Assembly: GCA_023525975.1 (NCBI GenBank)
Contig: CM042044.1
Location: forward strand, 11,704,501 to 11,768,500
Reading direction: 5' to 3'
DNA: 64,000 nt
DNA from: Smallanthus sonchifolius
Taxonomy: Eukaryota > Streptophyta > Magnoliopsida > Asterales > Asteraceae
Positions within the stretch are counted from its first letter, which is position 1. Every line of letters starts with the position of its first letter. Both the position numbers and the translations under genes were made by a program. Of this stretch, positions 22,341-36,536 are shown in pieces. A model generated the notes under the pieces. It worked only from the letters and a program-made list of their open reading frames with translations, had not been told where the DNA came from and searched no databases.

Positions 22341-25300
22341 CACTACAACAGTATCACCCTATCCCGACGATTTTTTTTAACCCTTTAGCGACGAGTTGTC
22401 TTCGGGATAGCCTATACCGACGACATGTCGTCGGTATTGTCTCGTCCCAATAGCCTAGATTGTCGTCGGGATAGGTCAGCCTATACCGACGACTTTTCGT
22501 CGCTATAGGGTTTAATTAAAAAATTCAAAAAGAAATTCTATACCGACGACATGTCATCGGTATAGAGTCCAACCCTGTACCGACAACAAGTCGTCGGTAC
22601 ACGTTGACCCGATTCCGACGACATGTCGTCGGTATAGGGTTTTATGTTTTTTTTTAATAATTTTTGAAAAAGACATATAGCGACGACATGGCAACTGTAT
22701 AGGGTTTTTTGTTTTTTTAATAATTTTTGAAAAAGGCCTATAGCGACGACATGTCGTCGGTATAGGGTTTTTTGTTTTTTTAATAATTTTTAAAAAAGCC
22801 TATAGCGACGACATATCGTCGGTATAAAGTTTTTTGTTTTTTTTTAATAATTTTTTAAAAAGACATGTCGTTGGTATAGGGTTTTTTGTTTTTTTTTAAT
22901 AATTTTTGAAAAAGGCATATAGTGTCGTCGGTATATGTCTTTTCTGTTTTTTTTTATTTTTTAATTTTTAATATTTTATTTAGAAATATTAAATTTCTAA
23001 AAACAAAAACGTGCAAATCATTAAATATAAACCATTCAAACAATCAAATCAGATAAAAACTAATATCTGAAACATAAACCAAACATCCAAATTGTTCGAC
23101 ACACAAACTTGTCCGACAAATCAAACATTCAAAACATAAACTTGTTCGACACACAAATATGCAAATTGTTCAAGACAAATACCAAACTAACCAAAATAAA
23201 CAAACAAAACTTCAAAATCTTGAAAAGGTAGCTAACATATGAAACCTGAATGTTATCTCACCTTAAATCCCGAGAGTTTTTGTGAAAGTTGCTCTCAATA
23301 AATACCATCTTATATACCTACACATCACAATCACATACATAAGTAAAAGCCCAATTACATAATTACAAACATATACATACAAACATACATACATAAATAA
23401 ATGTCCAATTACATAATTACAAACATATACATACAAACATACATACACATATATACATTCAAATTAACTAATCATCACAAACACAAATTACACACATACA
23501 TCCAAACTAATCATCATAAACACAAATTGCACACATACATACAAACTAATCATTATAAACACAAATTACACACATACATATACATACAAACACTAATTTA
23601 CATAAACAAAATTATATAAAATAAGCACACATCTAAACCAAATGACCTAAACTAATCATAATTTAATAATTCCATCATACATAAAAATATACATACTCAT
23701 AAATACAATCATACATACAAACATACATACATGCACATACATAACACATATATACAAAATCATAAAAATCTTAGATCTAAACCAAATTTCATCACAAATT
23801 TGTAATTAAAACAAGTATTTACCTTCACAAAGCTAGAAATCCAAGAATTGATGAAATTCCTCCAAAACCTAACCAAAATAAACAAACAAAACTTCAAAAT
23901 CTTGAAAAAGTAGTTAAAATATGAAATCCGGATGTTACCTCACCTTAAATCCCGAGAGTTTTTGTGAAAGTTTCTCTCAATAAGTACCATCTTATATACC
24001 TACACATCACAATTACATACATAAATAAAAGCTCAATTACATAATTACAAACATATACATACATACAAACATACATACATAAATAAATGTCCAATTACAT
24101 AATTACAAAACATATGCATACAAACATACACACACATATATACATTCATATTAACTAATCATCATAAACGCAAATTACACACATACATACAAACTAATCA
24201 TCCAAACTAATCATCATAAACACAAATTGCACACATACATACACATACATACAAACTAATCATTATAAACACAAATTACACACATACATACATATACATA
24301 CAAACACTAATTTACATAAACTAAATTATATAAAATATGCACACATCTAAACCAAACGACCTAAACTAATCATAATTTAATAATTCCATCATACATACAA
24401 ATATACATACTCATACATACAACCATACATACATACACATACATACAAAATCATAAAAATCTTAGATCTAAATCAAATTTCATCACAAATTAGTAACTAA
24501 AACGAGTATTTACCTTCACAAAGCTAAAAATCCTAAAAATGATGAAATTCCTTCGAAACCTAACCAAAATAAACAAACAAAACTTCAAAATCTTGAAAAA
24601 GAAGCTAAAATATGAAACCCGGATGTTACCTCACCTTAAATCCCGAGAGTTTTTATGAAAGTTTCTCCCAAAAACCGTGAAATCGCCGGAGAGAACAATT
24701 TGGAGGAGTTTTGGAGGATTCTAGGTGGAAATGAAGGTCTGCCGTATGTTTTCCCTATTTGTTCGTGCTGCACCCTATGGCGATGACATGTCGTCGGCAT
24801 AGGCCCGCATTTCGTTGGCACAGGTAGCCTATGCCGACGACTTGTCGTCGGTATTGGGTTCGTAGAATGTTGACTAGTCAATAAAGGTAAAAAACCTTAT
24901 TCTGACGACATGTCGTCGCCATAGGGTTTTCCAGAATTTTTTTTAATTTAAAAAAAAAATTTTGACCAACGGAAATTGATTAAATAAAAAAAACAAAAAG
25001 AAATTTAAATTAGCCTATAGCGACGACATGTCGTCACCATAGGGTTTTCCAGAATTTCTTTTAATTTAAAAAATAATTTTGACCGACGGAAATTGATTAA
25101 ATTAAAAAAACAAAAAGAAAATCAAAATTAACCTATAGCGACGTCGTCGCTATAAGTTTTCCCCAAAAATTCACTGTGCGTCAGTTTTCCCTCTAATCTG
25201 CCTCAACCCTATAACGACGAGTCATCGCTATAGGTTGTCCCATTCAAAATTTTGGCTTACACCTATGCCGACGACAAGTGTCGTCGGTACAGGCGACGTC

Positions 25301-25356
25301 AGCACAGGCGACGTCGGTACAGGCGACGTCGACACATGGTCATTTCCTTGTAGTGA
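22341..25356. mobile_element. Non-autonomous CACTA element, complete (3016 bp)
   Basis: Terminal CACTACAA at 22341 and TTGTAGTG at 25356. Target duplication ATG at 22338-22340 and 25357-25359. Unoccupied equivalents exist at 21106-21120 ('aatttctatggcagattcg') and 14520-14535. Both subterminal regions (22360-22940 and 24770-25340) hold many copies of the perfect 16-bp palindrome CGACGACATGTCGTCG or close variants, spaced by T/A runs. Such motifs bind transposase in CACTA elements. No transposase is encoded. The middle is a tandem repeat (23170-24620). Confidence 0.92.
23170..24620. repeat. About 690-bp tandem repeat inside the CACTA element
   Basis: The block starting 'aaccaaaataaacaaacaaaac' recurs near 23190, 23870 and 24560. 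Each includes 'cttaaatcccgagagttttt' and long imperfect CATA/ACAT microsatellites. Unit 2's element has lost this region. Confidence 0.85.
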
Positions 25357-25359
25357 TGG

Positions 25360-26803
25360 CAACTCCGTTAGAATTTTGGGGATAGGATTTTTATAAGATT
25401 TCGACAGAATCGTCCGTCACTAGAACACTCTTCCTATAAACATGTCTTTGTTATTAATATAATAAAAATTACATAATTTGGATCTTTCCTATGATGTATT
25501 ACGTGTGCATCTAGTTTTTTTGTTTTTGGCCTTCAAATGTTTCAAACAAATTTTTAGCTTACTTTTTTAGGATTTCTTAATCAATTACTTACATTTTGAA
25601 GTGTTCTTAATCATATGTTTTAGGTATGCAATATTTAACATGTTTACTTATGAATAAGTTTATTTGAGTTATATTTTAGGGAAAATCACCAAAATAATCA
25701 TATTGGCCCAAGATTTTAACCAATTGAACATTGACTTTTTTTATCAACACCCGATTAAACATACCCCAATGGACTGGTCCAAAGACGCCACGATACCCAA
25801 CCTGGCAAGCTTAAAGTCGACTCCCACCTAGTCGGCAACCACCTAGCCTCAAATTTTACTAGCCGACAAATCTGACTATTATGCAGTTCCACGCCGGCAT
25901 CCACCTGGCCCACACCCACCTAGTCGGCACACACCTAGTCGACACCCACCTAGCCGGCAAGCCAGCGGCTGTGTTGTAGCCAATTGAACATGTATTGCCC
26001 TCTGAATGGTTATATGTACATGTAGGCCCATGTCACTTTCCAATGATTGCGCAGCCAGCTGGAAGCGGGCTAGTCTGGATGTGGACAAAAAGTTAATGTT
26101 CATTTTATAAAATTTTTGGGTTAACATGTTTATTTTGATGATTTTTCCTATATTTAATCTCAAACGAGTCAAAACATGCATTTTCATTATAGGTCAAAGT
26201 TAAACCTTAAAATCCTAAATTATTTTATTTAACGATTTAGATCATTAAATATTGTTTTTTATATCATAATAAATGCATTCATTATTTACAACATAATGTA
26301 AAAGTAGACAAAAAATATGTTAGTGGTCAATCCAAACCGGGTTAGCTTTTTTTGTTAACGACAATTTGGTTCACTAACAGGCCACTAGCTTATCCGATCA
26401 TCTCTACCATCCTAAGGAGGAAACCCACGATGGGTGAGAAAACACTCAGCCCAACCTGGGCCCCTTTTTTTTTGTCGAAGGTGGAACTTGAACCCAAGAC
26501 CTCACGCATTTTTAGTGAAGTTTTGATTATACACCTTTTTCACTAGGCTAAACTAGTGGTTGTCCAAATCGGGCCCCCATTGTTTGTCGCAGATGGAACT
26601 TGAACCTAAGACCTCCCATTTTTTAATGAAGTCTTGAGTATAACATCTATGCCACTAGGCTAAACTAGTGGTTGTCCAAACCGGGCTAGCTAGCGCGACT
26701 TGTTTTGACATGTACTAAATATGCCTCACTTCAACGAACCCCACCCTAGTATGACGCGTTTATATCTTGCGGACTTTTATAATATATGTTAACATTCTCT
26801 TAG
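25360..26803 (+). other. Intron-derived segment upstream of exon 2, form A copy 2
   Basis: Counterpart of 1018-2470. Ends at acceptor TTAG 26800-26803. Contains the SINE insertion. Confidence 0.8.
26331..26685 (-). mobile_element. SINE pair, unit 2
   Basis: Flanked by TCCAAACCGGG at 26331-26341 and 26675-26685. Same two tRNA-type bodies as 1997-2352. Confidence 0.75.
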
Positions 26804-27219
26804 GCATCTCTCCTACCAATGGTTGTTGGCATTGTACCCGAGGCAACAAATACCGGCACCATGGATTTGCCACAAGAATGGCCACTAAACCAATTCTCTT
26901 TTTCACCTAATTTATATCCTAGAAATCTGATTATAGAAGCAGTTGGAAGCTATTCACACTCAATAAGCATATCCTCACCGGTAGAGGTACAACATCTAAT
27001 ATCACCAAATGATTTACGAAGGCCATCTGAATTCCCTCCAATGAGCAGGCAAGATAGAATCCTACGTTAATTAGAGAAGAAAAAGCCAGGAAATATGCAA
27101 TGAAAATAGTAAATTCAAGAAGGAAAACATATGCACAGACTCGGCCTCGAATACGGGCAGGTTTGCGGCAAGGAGTTCTCAAACAGATGCGCAATAACAA
27201 AGCAACTGTTTTAAGGTGA
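26804..27219 (+). pseudogene. CCT-motif gene exon 2, form A copy 2 (broken)
   Basis: Open from ASLLPMVVGIVPEAT through MSRQDRILR, then TAA (27068-27070) at the start of the CCT domain. Next to it, 'gagaagaaaaagcc' is one base shorter than the other A copies. The base missing in RPRIRGRF is absent here too. It is downstream of exon 1 copy 1 with matching phase, so it could yield only a CCT-less product. Confidence 0.85.
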
Positions 27220-27237
27220 CATGCATGCTCGCTAAAA

Positions 27238-27606
27238 TCTATACTATATAATAAATAAAGGTTTTTCACTACACGTGTCACCTTTATATTCATTCTTATC
27301 ATATTTTTCCCGTCTCTCTCTATTATTAAATACACTTTCATTTTTTAATAATAATATATATTTTTAAAGAGAATACTAATTAAACTAATAAAAAAAATAT
27401 TTATTTTAAATCATCTCTTTTTATAAGAAACTTAAAAATCTAATTATGTCAATTTTATTTTTATTTAAACAGTAAATGAAAGTCAAATTACACTAAATAG
27501 TAATTAACGTAGTTTTATGAATATATATATATATATATATATAAAGATTTAAATTTTTTGTGTATTAATAATTTTCATCACGTGTGTAGACACAGGTTCT
27601 ACGCTA
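27238..27606. mobile_element. Small Helitron, unit 2
   Basis: Same element as 2906-3282, TCTATACTATATAATAAA to CTACGCTA, between host A (27237) and T (27607). The (AT)n run is shorter. Confidence 0.72.
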
Positions 27607-28205
27607 TGATTGATAAATAAAAGGTTTACTCTTATGAAACATACAATGGTTTACGAACATCTATGAATGTTATAAATGGTTACAGTGATAATGTTTTTAA
27701 AAGGAAGAGGGAACATTTTTATGAAGTAATTAGATTGTCTAAATCTGCTATGGTTCCTTCGGGCACAGATTATATGTTATGTTTATAGTTTGGCAATACC
27801 TTTATAGGGTTGCGGCTAGCTAACGGTTGTACAACTTGTAAGGAAGTGATGACGATCGCTTCGGGGTTAACACGACCCCTGTTTATAGTTGTTTTCGCGT
27901 CTATGGCGGTGAGACCGTAGGGGAAAAACGTTGTGACGGTCTACGGTGGTGAGACCTTAGGGGCAATACGAATTCTTATGAAATGACGCAAGACTTTTAT
28001 GTATGACTTGTGATGTATTTTTATGTACGTTTAATTTTATAAAAATTTATATGTTTTATTCTTAAATCCCTCTTCACAAGTTTTGCAGCCCAGTAACATA
28101 CATAAATATAAACAGACTTAATGGACTTAACCCAAGACTAATATCGTATGATTTGAGTTTCATAAGTTTCTAACATTAAAAAGTCTACTATTCATTGAGT
28201 TCAGG
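27607..28205. other. Old LTR-like sequence, unit 2
   Basis: Counterpart of 3283-3940 with a single copy of the 53-bp block. No gene. Confidence 0.45.
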
Positions 28206-28214
28206 ATTAACTTA

Positions 28215-28569
28215 ACTTATTTGATTGTGAGTAACATTAACCCCTTGTGAGTATTGAACTTTTGATAGACCTCACTAGGGAGAGCCATAGTGAGTAAAAC
28301 CCTAAGGCTTTCATATCCTTATCCTTCAGTTTCAACTCTGCCGTAGTATACTTAGAAATATCTTTTGGAAGGCTTGAACAACCCTTAGCAACCACAACTT
28401 GTTGTGAATAAAGACCATAAATATTTGGCTTCTATAGATTGTTATCCGTAATATTATTGAATTTCTTCATCATTTGTTTCCAATTTCTATACTCAGCAGC
28501 CGATTGCAATCTAGGAGGTTTGTTGGTGGTTCCGATGTCAGCATCAATAGTTTGAATAACAGAAGCCAT
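28215..28569 (-). pseudogene. Copia-type gag fragment, unit 2
   Basis: Same as 3950-4298. ATG at 28569 on the minus strand, same in-frame TAG after NITDNNL. PBS-like site at 28705-28716. Confidence 0.7.
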
Positions 28570-28704
28570 TATGGTTGAATTCTTCAAGGTTTTAATCAAA
28601 TTCTTCTCAATTTTATCAACTTTCCCCGTAAGAACAGAAAATTCACTGAGTTAAATACGAATTCTCGAAATATCTCTCTAATTTCAAGAATTTGAGCATC
28701 GAAA

Positions 28705-29611
28705 GCTTTGATACCACTTATAGGATCGTAAATCATGAAGAACATGATTTTATGATTGGATTGAAAGGCGGAATCAATCAATTCAATAATAACAACAATC
28801 AACTACAATCAAACAATCACAATTAAGAACAGAGAAGTAGATAAAACGGTTCTTGTATTGATATAAATCAGTTCGGACAAAGTATGGAAAGACAGTTACA
28901 AAATATCAGAACTAACATCGTTGTTTATAGATGAACACAAGAAACATATATATTAAGTTCTATGGATGGCGCGTGGCATATATACCTAACTAACTAACTT
29001 CTCTTGGTAGTCAGTTGTCCTCCGGAGTAGTCCTCTGTAGAAGAAACACAAACTAGTCCGGATGATCAAAGTCTTGTCTTGCTTTGTGTGTGCCTTTTGA
29101 TATTTCATTCACCACCAAAGTACCCAATAACTCTCACCAACATTTTTTTCCATCTGCATAACATCGATATTGTGTTTTAGTTCGAGAGAAGACCAATAAT
29201 CCAGCTCTAGAAGACTATTTAGTTGTTCTAGTATTCCTTCATTATCTAATCGTCTAGGAGGACCTCTTGTACTTGACTCATCCGAAGTACTTACCTTGTA
29301 CTCTTTTGTCTTCTATCTAGAGTAGTTGTTGACTTCCAGGTTTTGGTCTTCATCCGGAGTAACTTTTCATCCGAAATTAGTCTTCATCCGTAGTACTTAT
29401 ACTTGAACATTCTGTAAGTTATCGGAATCTTTCCCAATCCGGAGTAACTTGTTCTTCCAGATTACAGGTTCTTCCTCCAGAGTATTTACGCTTGTGCATT
29501 TTGGTGTACATCGGCCTTTATCATGACTTTACGGAAAATATGGTATATAAACCAAAAGGAAGTTTGTAAGGATTTAAGCAAGTTCCAAGTAGTGGTAGAT
29601 GAAGTTTAACA
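28705..29611 (-). mobile_element. Copia LTR/leader remnant, unit 2
   Basis: Counterpart of 4434-5341, with TACTCCGGA-type motifs on both sides of the embedded TNP2 fragment. Confidence 0.5.
29069..29271 (-). pseudogene. 203-bp TNP2 fragment in copia LTR, unit 2
   Basis: Counterpart of 4798-5000, same length. Inverted relative to the TNP2 remnant 37211-37827. Confidence 0.75.
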
Positions 29612-32080
29612 ACTTCATGACAGGAGTGGTCAAAAAAATGTGTTGTACATAATTGTTGTTTCTTGAATAAATTTTGGTCCACCTATATCATATTGTTGTT
29701 GTATGTTGATGGCAGAATGGTTGCAGAATCAAACATTAGGGAAACAAAAGACTAAAGAAACTTTTGCAACATTTTCTATCTCAACATTTTTTTATGACTA
29801 TGTTTTATTTGTGTGTGATTGCCTAAGAATATAGTTTATGCAAAGAGGATGTGATGCAATGATGTTCTAGCATGATGTAAAAGAAATGATAAACAAATTC
29901 GTCACAGCGCATAAAATTGTTATATGGCTGTATTTTTCACCTTTCTGATGGTCCAATCTTCTCTTCATTTGTTCACTTCCTATCGGCATCTAATTCTGCA
30001 CTTCTGTTTGTTCTCATTTGACAGTTGCAGACATCGATCACTCTTCCTAGGAAGGTGCAAAGGTGCTTCCAGGTATCATCCACTCCGAGTATTACAGTGA
30101 CATGATTGTAAATATTCTTTCAAGATTCACCTCAATCAAATATGAAAATAAATAAATAAATAAAAAGAGCTTGAGGTGTCATGCATTGTGTAGAACGGTC
30201 ACTATTCCTCAACGTTTCTTTAATCCTATTTAGTAATTAGCATTCAAATCATAAATCATATCAAAACTGAATAGCAAATTAATCTTGGGTTGTGCAAATG
30301 GTTGGAACCGAACCGAACTGGCCCGACCCTGAACCTCCATAACTGAAAACCCTTTATTTAATAAAATTGGGAATCACAAGCCGAACATTATAAGCCTATG
30401 TGGTTTGGGTCCTTAAGGTTTCGTGTCTGGTTCATTATTCTGAGGGTCCAGAACCACAATTTACTCACCCCTAGTTTACACAAATATAGGATAAGATTTA
30501 TTAAATAACGCTAAATTAGTATGAAAACAAGAAAAACAAATTTAAATCGTTTATTTTTTTTATCATCGGTTCATATTTTTTAAATTTTATAATTTTTACA
30601 TACAAATGTGTAACCTTATGTAAATAAAAATACCATCAAACTAACTTTTTCATATGTTTAACAATTTTTAACCATTGACCTACACATAGGGGTGTTCAAA
30701 AAATTCCGAAACCGAATATGAATTATCCGAAAGTTCGGGTTCGGATTCGGATTCAGATATTAACATTGGAAATTTAATCTTTTAAAAGAATTCAGATTAA
30801 GGGGGTACGTATAGCACAACCCATTTTTTAATCAAGTAGGAGTGAGACTTGAACACATGACATACTTAAACCTCGGTATTATAAAAGATTTTTAATGCAT
30901 ATATCTCACATAAAATACATGTGTCGATTCACCCCTACGATTCAAATTGAAAAATTAGTTATTACAGAAACCAGCCTACATGTGTCGTACGATTCATATT
31001 GAAAAATTAGTTACTATAGAAACGGGCCTATATGTAACATGTATAATAAAACATAACTAGCGGGTTACCATCCGCGTTTCGCGACATGTTTGAAACGTAG
31101 ATAAAAATAACCAAATTGCGACGGTACATTGAACGTGACATTAAAAAAACACGTTGCTGTGGTATATTCAATAGTAACGAAAAAGTTACCTCATTGTATA
31201 TGAAAGTAAAGTTATTCGAAAAAAATTTACACTGAAATGTAGATAAAAATAAGCATGTCGGCGGCGTATTACGGGGGGTCGTTTTATATGTAGATAAAAA
31301 AACTTGACAACGTTGTATTTTGATACGGACGCCAGACGGTTTAAAAAACGTTTAAAACAACCGGTTGGTTTAAAAATAACGTTAGAATATTCACATCAAA
31401 ACGAAAATAAAAATAGACATGTCGCAATGTCAATTTCAAAATTTTATAAAACATCAGTTTAAAAGTTGTAAAAGTAGATCATTTCTTTTTTTTTAATTAA
31501 AATGGCGCATTCCATGCCAGGTTCGGAATGTAGATACGGATGGGTTGTAGTGTGCGTACGTATGTGAATCACTGGGTCAGGGACGCTATTTGTTTCTTTT
31601 TATAAAAGAAATTGTATTTAACTAAAAACAAAACGTAGAATAAAAAAATCAAGTTACTACTCATACGGACCACGGTGCGGCGTGTAACGTAGATAAAAAA
31701 AAGAGGAACCCGCAACGGTATATTCGGATATGACCATTGAATGGTTTTAAAAAAAATTTAAAACAACTGATGTGTTTAATAATGACGTAACGAAAATTCA
31801 CGTCGAAACGTAGATAAAAGTAGACACGTTGTAACATCAAATCAGAAATTTTATAAACCTCATATTTTAAAAGTTGTAATTGGAAAACAAAAAAAAAGCT
31901 ATGAAAAAATAAAACCTTGAAGCAGTTTTGATGACTTTTACGTTTAACGTTTGTGATTTGATAACTTGTAAGTTATTACGCCCAACTCCGTTTTTAATGA
32001 AATTTACACCGAAACGTAGATAAAAATAAGTACATCATAACGGTATATTACAATTTTATAAAATATTATATTTTAAAAGT
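29612..32080. other. AT-rich DNA without recognisable gene, unit 2
   Basis: Counterpart of 5342-7810, including the SINE-like fragment (about 30800-30900) and the decayed 'aaacgtagataaaaataa' reiterations. Confidence 0.5.
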
Positions 32081-34370
32081 TATAATATTCAGGTCAACAT
32101 CCATACCCGACTAAGACTTAGATCATAGTGAACATCATGCATTCCACTTAAATTTATAGTAAATTAAGTCTGCTTCACACTTAGCAAATCAATCCGTTTA
32201 CATGTGTCGGTAATCCAGAAGTCTACCAGGTCAAACACGCGACCTGCATCACGACCGTTAGTGATAATTCAAACAAATACCTAGACATATAATCTATGTG
32301 TGTAAATTATATGTGACATTGTGATTTAATTAATCATGCCTACATGAATTTTTCTGTGATCTACAGAAATACTTTTGTTTACAGCATAGTCCGGTGGACA
32401 CGCGATGTGCAATAGCTAGATAATCAATTCTATGGGTACACTTAGACATATATTTGGTGCGCACAAATTACATGTAATACTGTGATATGTTATTCTAAAA
32501 CTCTGTGAACTTTTCTGCAATTTTCTGAGAACTTTCTGTTTTAACGTTGTCCGGCCAGTTTGCACTATGTACCGACATTTTCAAATAAAAATCTAAAAAT
32601 TTTATATGTGAAACTTACCAACATGATTCATCATATTTTTAAATAATTTCATTCATACGTATTCGATATTTTCGTCAAAAAATCGGTGATTATTCGTTTT
32701 CCATGACCCGATGTCCCAAGACCCTATAAATACCCCCATCTCCCCCCACTTTCACCATCTCACTTCTCTCTCTCTCTATCTCGACCGAGGACCACCACCC
32801 ACTACCTCCATCTCCATTTTTTTGTTATTTTGATCTTGTTTCCACCAAATTTATGCATTCAAGTACAAGAATCAACCATTTGTAAGAGATTTCATCCATC
32901 AATCCATCCATTTTCGAGTTTGGTAAGCATCAAAACCTATCTTTTACCATTTCCATTTTCATCTTCATGTTAATATGAACATGCATCTAAAGAAAACTCA
33001 TTTTTATAATAGATTAGCCATGGATTCTTAAATGAAATGTGTTTTAAAACTCAAATGGTAAGTCTTGCTATAATAGAAAACTTTAATTATCCGAAACTCG
33101 CATGTTCGTCTAGTTATAGCAAGTAAACATTGAAATGTCCTATATGTGTTATAACATGCCTAATTTCATGTGTTAACATCAACTTTGCATAGTTGCCATG
33201 GATAGGACTCAAAAGGTTGATTTTCCAATTAAGGAAACTTTGATATATCAAAAGTAGTGTTTCAAGTTCTAAATTCCAATCAAATGTGCCAATGTGTTTT
33301 TTAGACGATAATAGAATATATCAAAGCAGGTTTGAATTTTATGTTAGGATTTGAATGCTTAAGTCCAACGTGTCACCAACGGGTCGTCGAGTCAAAACAA
33401 TCTTTGAAACATCAAAGTCACTTTTCAAAACTCTTTTGGATGCATAGAGTTCAAAGTCAAACATTTACCAATGTTTAAACCTTAAAGCCCCAAATGTTTC
33501 CTAGGGCACGAGTAGGTCGTCTCATTTAGCCAAGATTTGCTAAGAGTTTTCAAGTCATTTATCAGGTGAGTTCTCACAATCCCATTTTACTCGTTTTCCT
33601 TTAGGGGTGAGATATATGCCCAAGGATACATTTTTTCAAATGTTACAATTTCCACACTTACACAGTTACATTAATTATATAAGTTTTGTACATGGTGTGT
33701 ACAAAGTCCTCTCGGAATCAACCGTTAATTTTTCCATAAGCGAGGTGATCATTAACAGTACTATTGGGTTTAACATCCCATGCCAGGGTTAGTAGAGCTA
33801 ACCTCGACCGGAGGTCAAACGGGTACATTATTGATCTATTACATTCATGTGCAAGACACAAAGAGGCGAACCACATCCTTTTCCTTTACAGTGGCTACAG
33901 TTAAGTTTCAGCTGATGGACTTATGATAATTTTTTGTTTTGTCTAATCAACAATGATTGTGTAGAGTACAAATGCTTTTCCATATATTTCATAAACATTA
34001 TTTTCATTACAATTACCTGTGAACTCACCAACTTTATGTTAACCCATTTTAGCATGTTTATCCCAGGTCTTTGAATGTTAGGTTACGTGGCTAGATGCAT
34101 CCACTAGAGTCATGCACTATTCATGCATAGCATCCTATTTTGATAAACATTATTTTATCATCACAATCGTCAAATGTTGTAAACATTTAAACATTGTTTC
34201 CGCACTTTTACTTTGGACCATGTCAAACTTTATTTTGGACTCATTCGAGTCATGCATAAAAGAGTTATTTTGAAAACCATTTAGTGGTCGTTCAAAGTAA
34301 TTCAATAGTAAAGATCCTCTCGGGTCACGCTCCGCAGGTATAGCCCGAAATAGAATTTTGGGGTATGACA
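32081..34370. mobile_element. Solo-LTR-like segment, unit 2
   Basis: Counterpart of 7811-10100. Ends GGGGTATGACA at 34370. Confidence 0.5.
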
Positions 34371-34655
34371 TAATATCACCGTCATTCTAAATCTTTTCTT
34401 GCATTATCATCTTTAGATCTAGTTGTCAACGGATTCCATTCGGAACTTGCAAGTTAACAAGGTTTAAGGAGGATTCAGTTAACCACGTTTCAGATTTGAA
34501 GGCATTTATGATTGTTTAGTAGTAAGTGAGGCGATCTTAACCATTTACGTCAAAGTGAGTCAATTTGGGTTATATTTTTGACTCGTCATAACCTCCTATA
34601 ATTAACAACAATATGAATTCAAAACTGATAGGAACAGTGTTTTTCTCATTCTTAT

Positions 34656-36054
34656 TTGTTTAACACGTGTGGTGGACAAGTGTCCAATTCTCTTTCTTTT
34701 CTTATAATCCTGTTACACAACTTGCGATGTGCTTTTACGTTTCTTCCACCGCCTCTCTTATGCTTCAAACTACTGTGTCTTGGGATTTCTAGGCCTTTCG
34801 GGAAGAGATTCACAGTGCTCCGAAAGGCGATGAAGAGACCACCATTGCCTCCTGCTACAATAGTTGTTCCATCTTCTCTTTTGTAGATTTCCGAGGTCCA
34901 ACACGGTATGTTGTTTCGTGAATTAGCTTAGTCTGTGTATGTGCTCAATTTTTGTTCTTGAAGTCGAGTTTTTTGTTTTAGGGTTTCATATTTTAAATTT
35001 GTATCTTTAGATTGACTTTGATTTTTATGTTGAATTTGAACCTGCAGCCATCAACAAGAACCTTATGAATACAAATCAGACCCTGAGCTTTTTGGACATC
35101 ATCCTAGCAAAGGTATAAATTGTGTTTTATTGGATCTAAATTAATTGATTCTGTAATTGTTTACATTTTGAAGAACACAGCTTACGAAATTTTGCAGTTA
35201 GGATTATAGTTTGATTGAAAATTTAATAGCATTAGATTTCGAATTTTCAATACTGATTTTAAAATTTTGCATAATGCATTGAGGGTGAATTTTTTTCATA
35301 TTGATCAGGAGCTAAAGATTGGTCATTGAGGGTGAATGTTTTTCCAAAATCTGGTACAATCTTTTCTATAGAAATTGTTGTTTGTATGTTATAAACTATC
35401 TTATTGATAGTAAATCGATCTGTTGGCAATTGATAGAATGATCGTATGGTTTTAATATTTGAAAAAACCATTCATTTAAAATGTTGTAACCACATATGAT
35501 TATGATCTTATTCAAGGAGTAATTAGACTAAAATCTATATAAATAGTCAAAAATATTAATATTCATGTTTGATGTGGTGGAATCGAAAAGTTTCTTGGTG
35601 TCTCCACCTTTCAAACCTTTATATATGTTTAATTAAACATGGTCTTTGGTCAAAATGAAACTTCCATTGGTCTGTGATATCACCAGTTGCATCAAATGGA
35701 TTTTTTGTGATCATGTATACCTGATCAGAAAGAGCTTTCATGTTTTTGGTAGTTCTTTTTAGTATGTTTCAACAGTCAAAGATCAAGTAATTTAAGCACA
35801 ACATAGCTTAGGAATGCAGAATGGCATACCATAAGAAACATTGCAGTCCATGCTTACTGCTATAATTTGCATATTGGTTCTGAAACAAGAAGTGTAATTT
35901 GGTTCCCTTTGAGTATATTATTTAAACACAATGTTATTTTGGAGTTCTTTGACAGAGAGTAGATGGATTAAATATTTGCGGGGGCAGAGAAGAAAGATGA
36001 GAAGGTTACGTTTGTGGTCTGAGTTCATTAACGAGTATTTATGACAGGTTTGTT
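34656..36054 (+). pseudogene. Captured exon-like pieces, unit 2
   Basis: Counterpart of 10386-11784, same exon-like stretches with few changes. An 8-bp deletion lies near 35734. Family not recognised. Confidence 0.4.
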
Positions 36055-36373
36055 CTTAACTTGAAACACATTTGTTGTTTTCTTGATGTAATCATTTTAT
36101 GTTCATGAAGAATCTATGGATTTTACAATAGATTATTGTGTTTCTGACTAAAGAATCTCATGAGGCATCCCTTGGTTTGTAATGTAAACCAAATTGATTA
36201 TTTCTTAAAACAACCCGTTTTGACCCGGGCCTATTTTTGTCAAAATCCTTTTTTGAGTTCAAAATCGACATGTATATATATTTGCATATAACAAAGAGAA
36301 TCTAATATGTTCATTTGGAACGATTTCTTCTAAACTAATAGTAGCATAGTTCTCGACCTTCATCGGTGGAATT

Positions 36374-36404
36374 CCCGGCGCAACGCGTGCGGGGAAACCT
36401 CTAG
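36374..36404 (+). mobile_element. Helitron 3' terminus, unit 2
   Basis: GC hairpin followed by CTAG (36401-36404) and host T, as at 12110-12140. Confidence 0.7.
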
Positions 36405-36536
36405 TTGGTTTATTAAAAAGAAACTATGTTGTTATTTTAATATATAGTTGGGTAATCATATTTACTATGTTAATTACTTATGAAACTAAAACCATGAACA
36501 AAAAATGTTGTGATCAACTCAACTCATTTAGACAGC

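Larger units (their letters stand above)
1..24282. repeat. Tandem duplication unit 1 (about 24.2 kb)
   Basis: Position 1 aligns with 24283 and near-identical sequence then continues in the same order. Landmarks: exon A 2471/26804, LTR end 10100/34370, Helitron end 12140/36404, exon B 16575/40790, exon 1 20077/44288, exon C 21985/46161, CACTA start 22341/46517. Offsets drift from 24333 to 24176 because of small indels. The left edge of the array lies outside the window, so the unit is described from an arbitrary point. Confidence 0.95.

Noticed and set aside
22341..22960. Repeated palindromes considered as a CRISPR-like array
   Set aside because: Eukaryotic context, irregular spacing, and location in CACTA subterminal regions with terminal repeats and target duplication.
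23263..23619. Small open frames rich in Tyr/Thr/His/Ile on both strands
   Set aside because: Products of CATA microsatellite inside a CACTA element.
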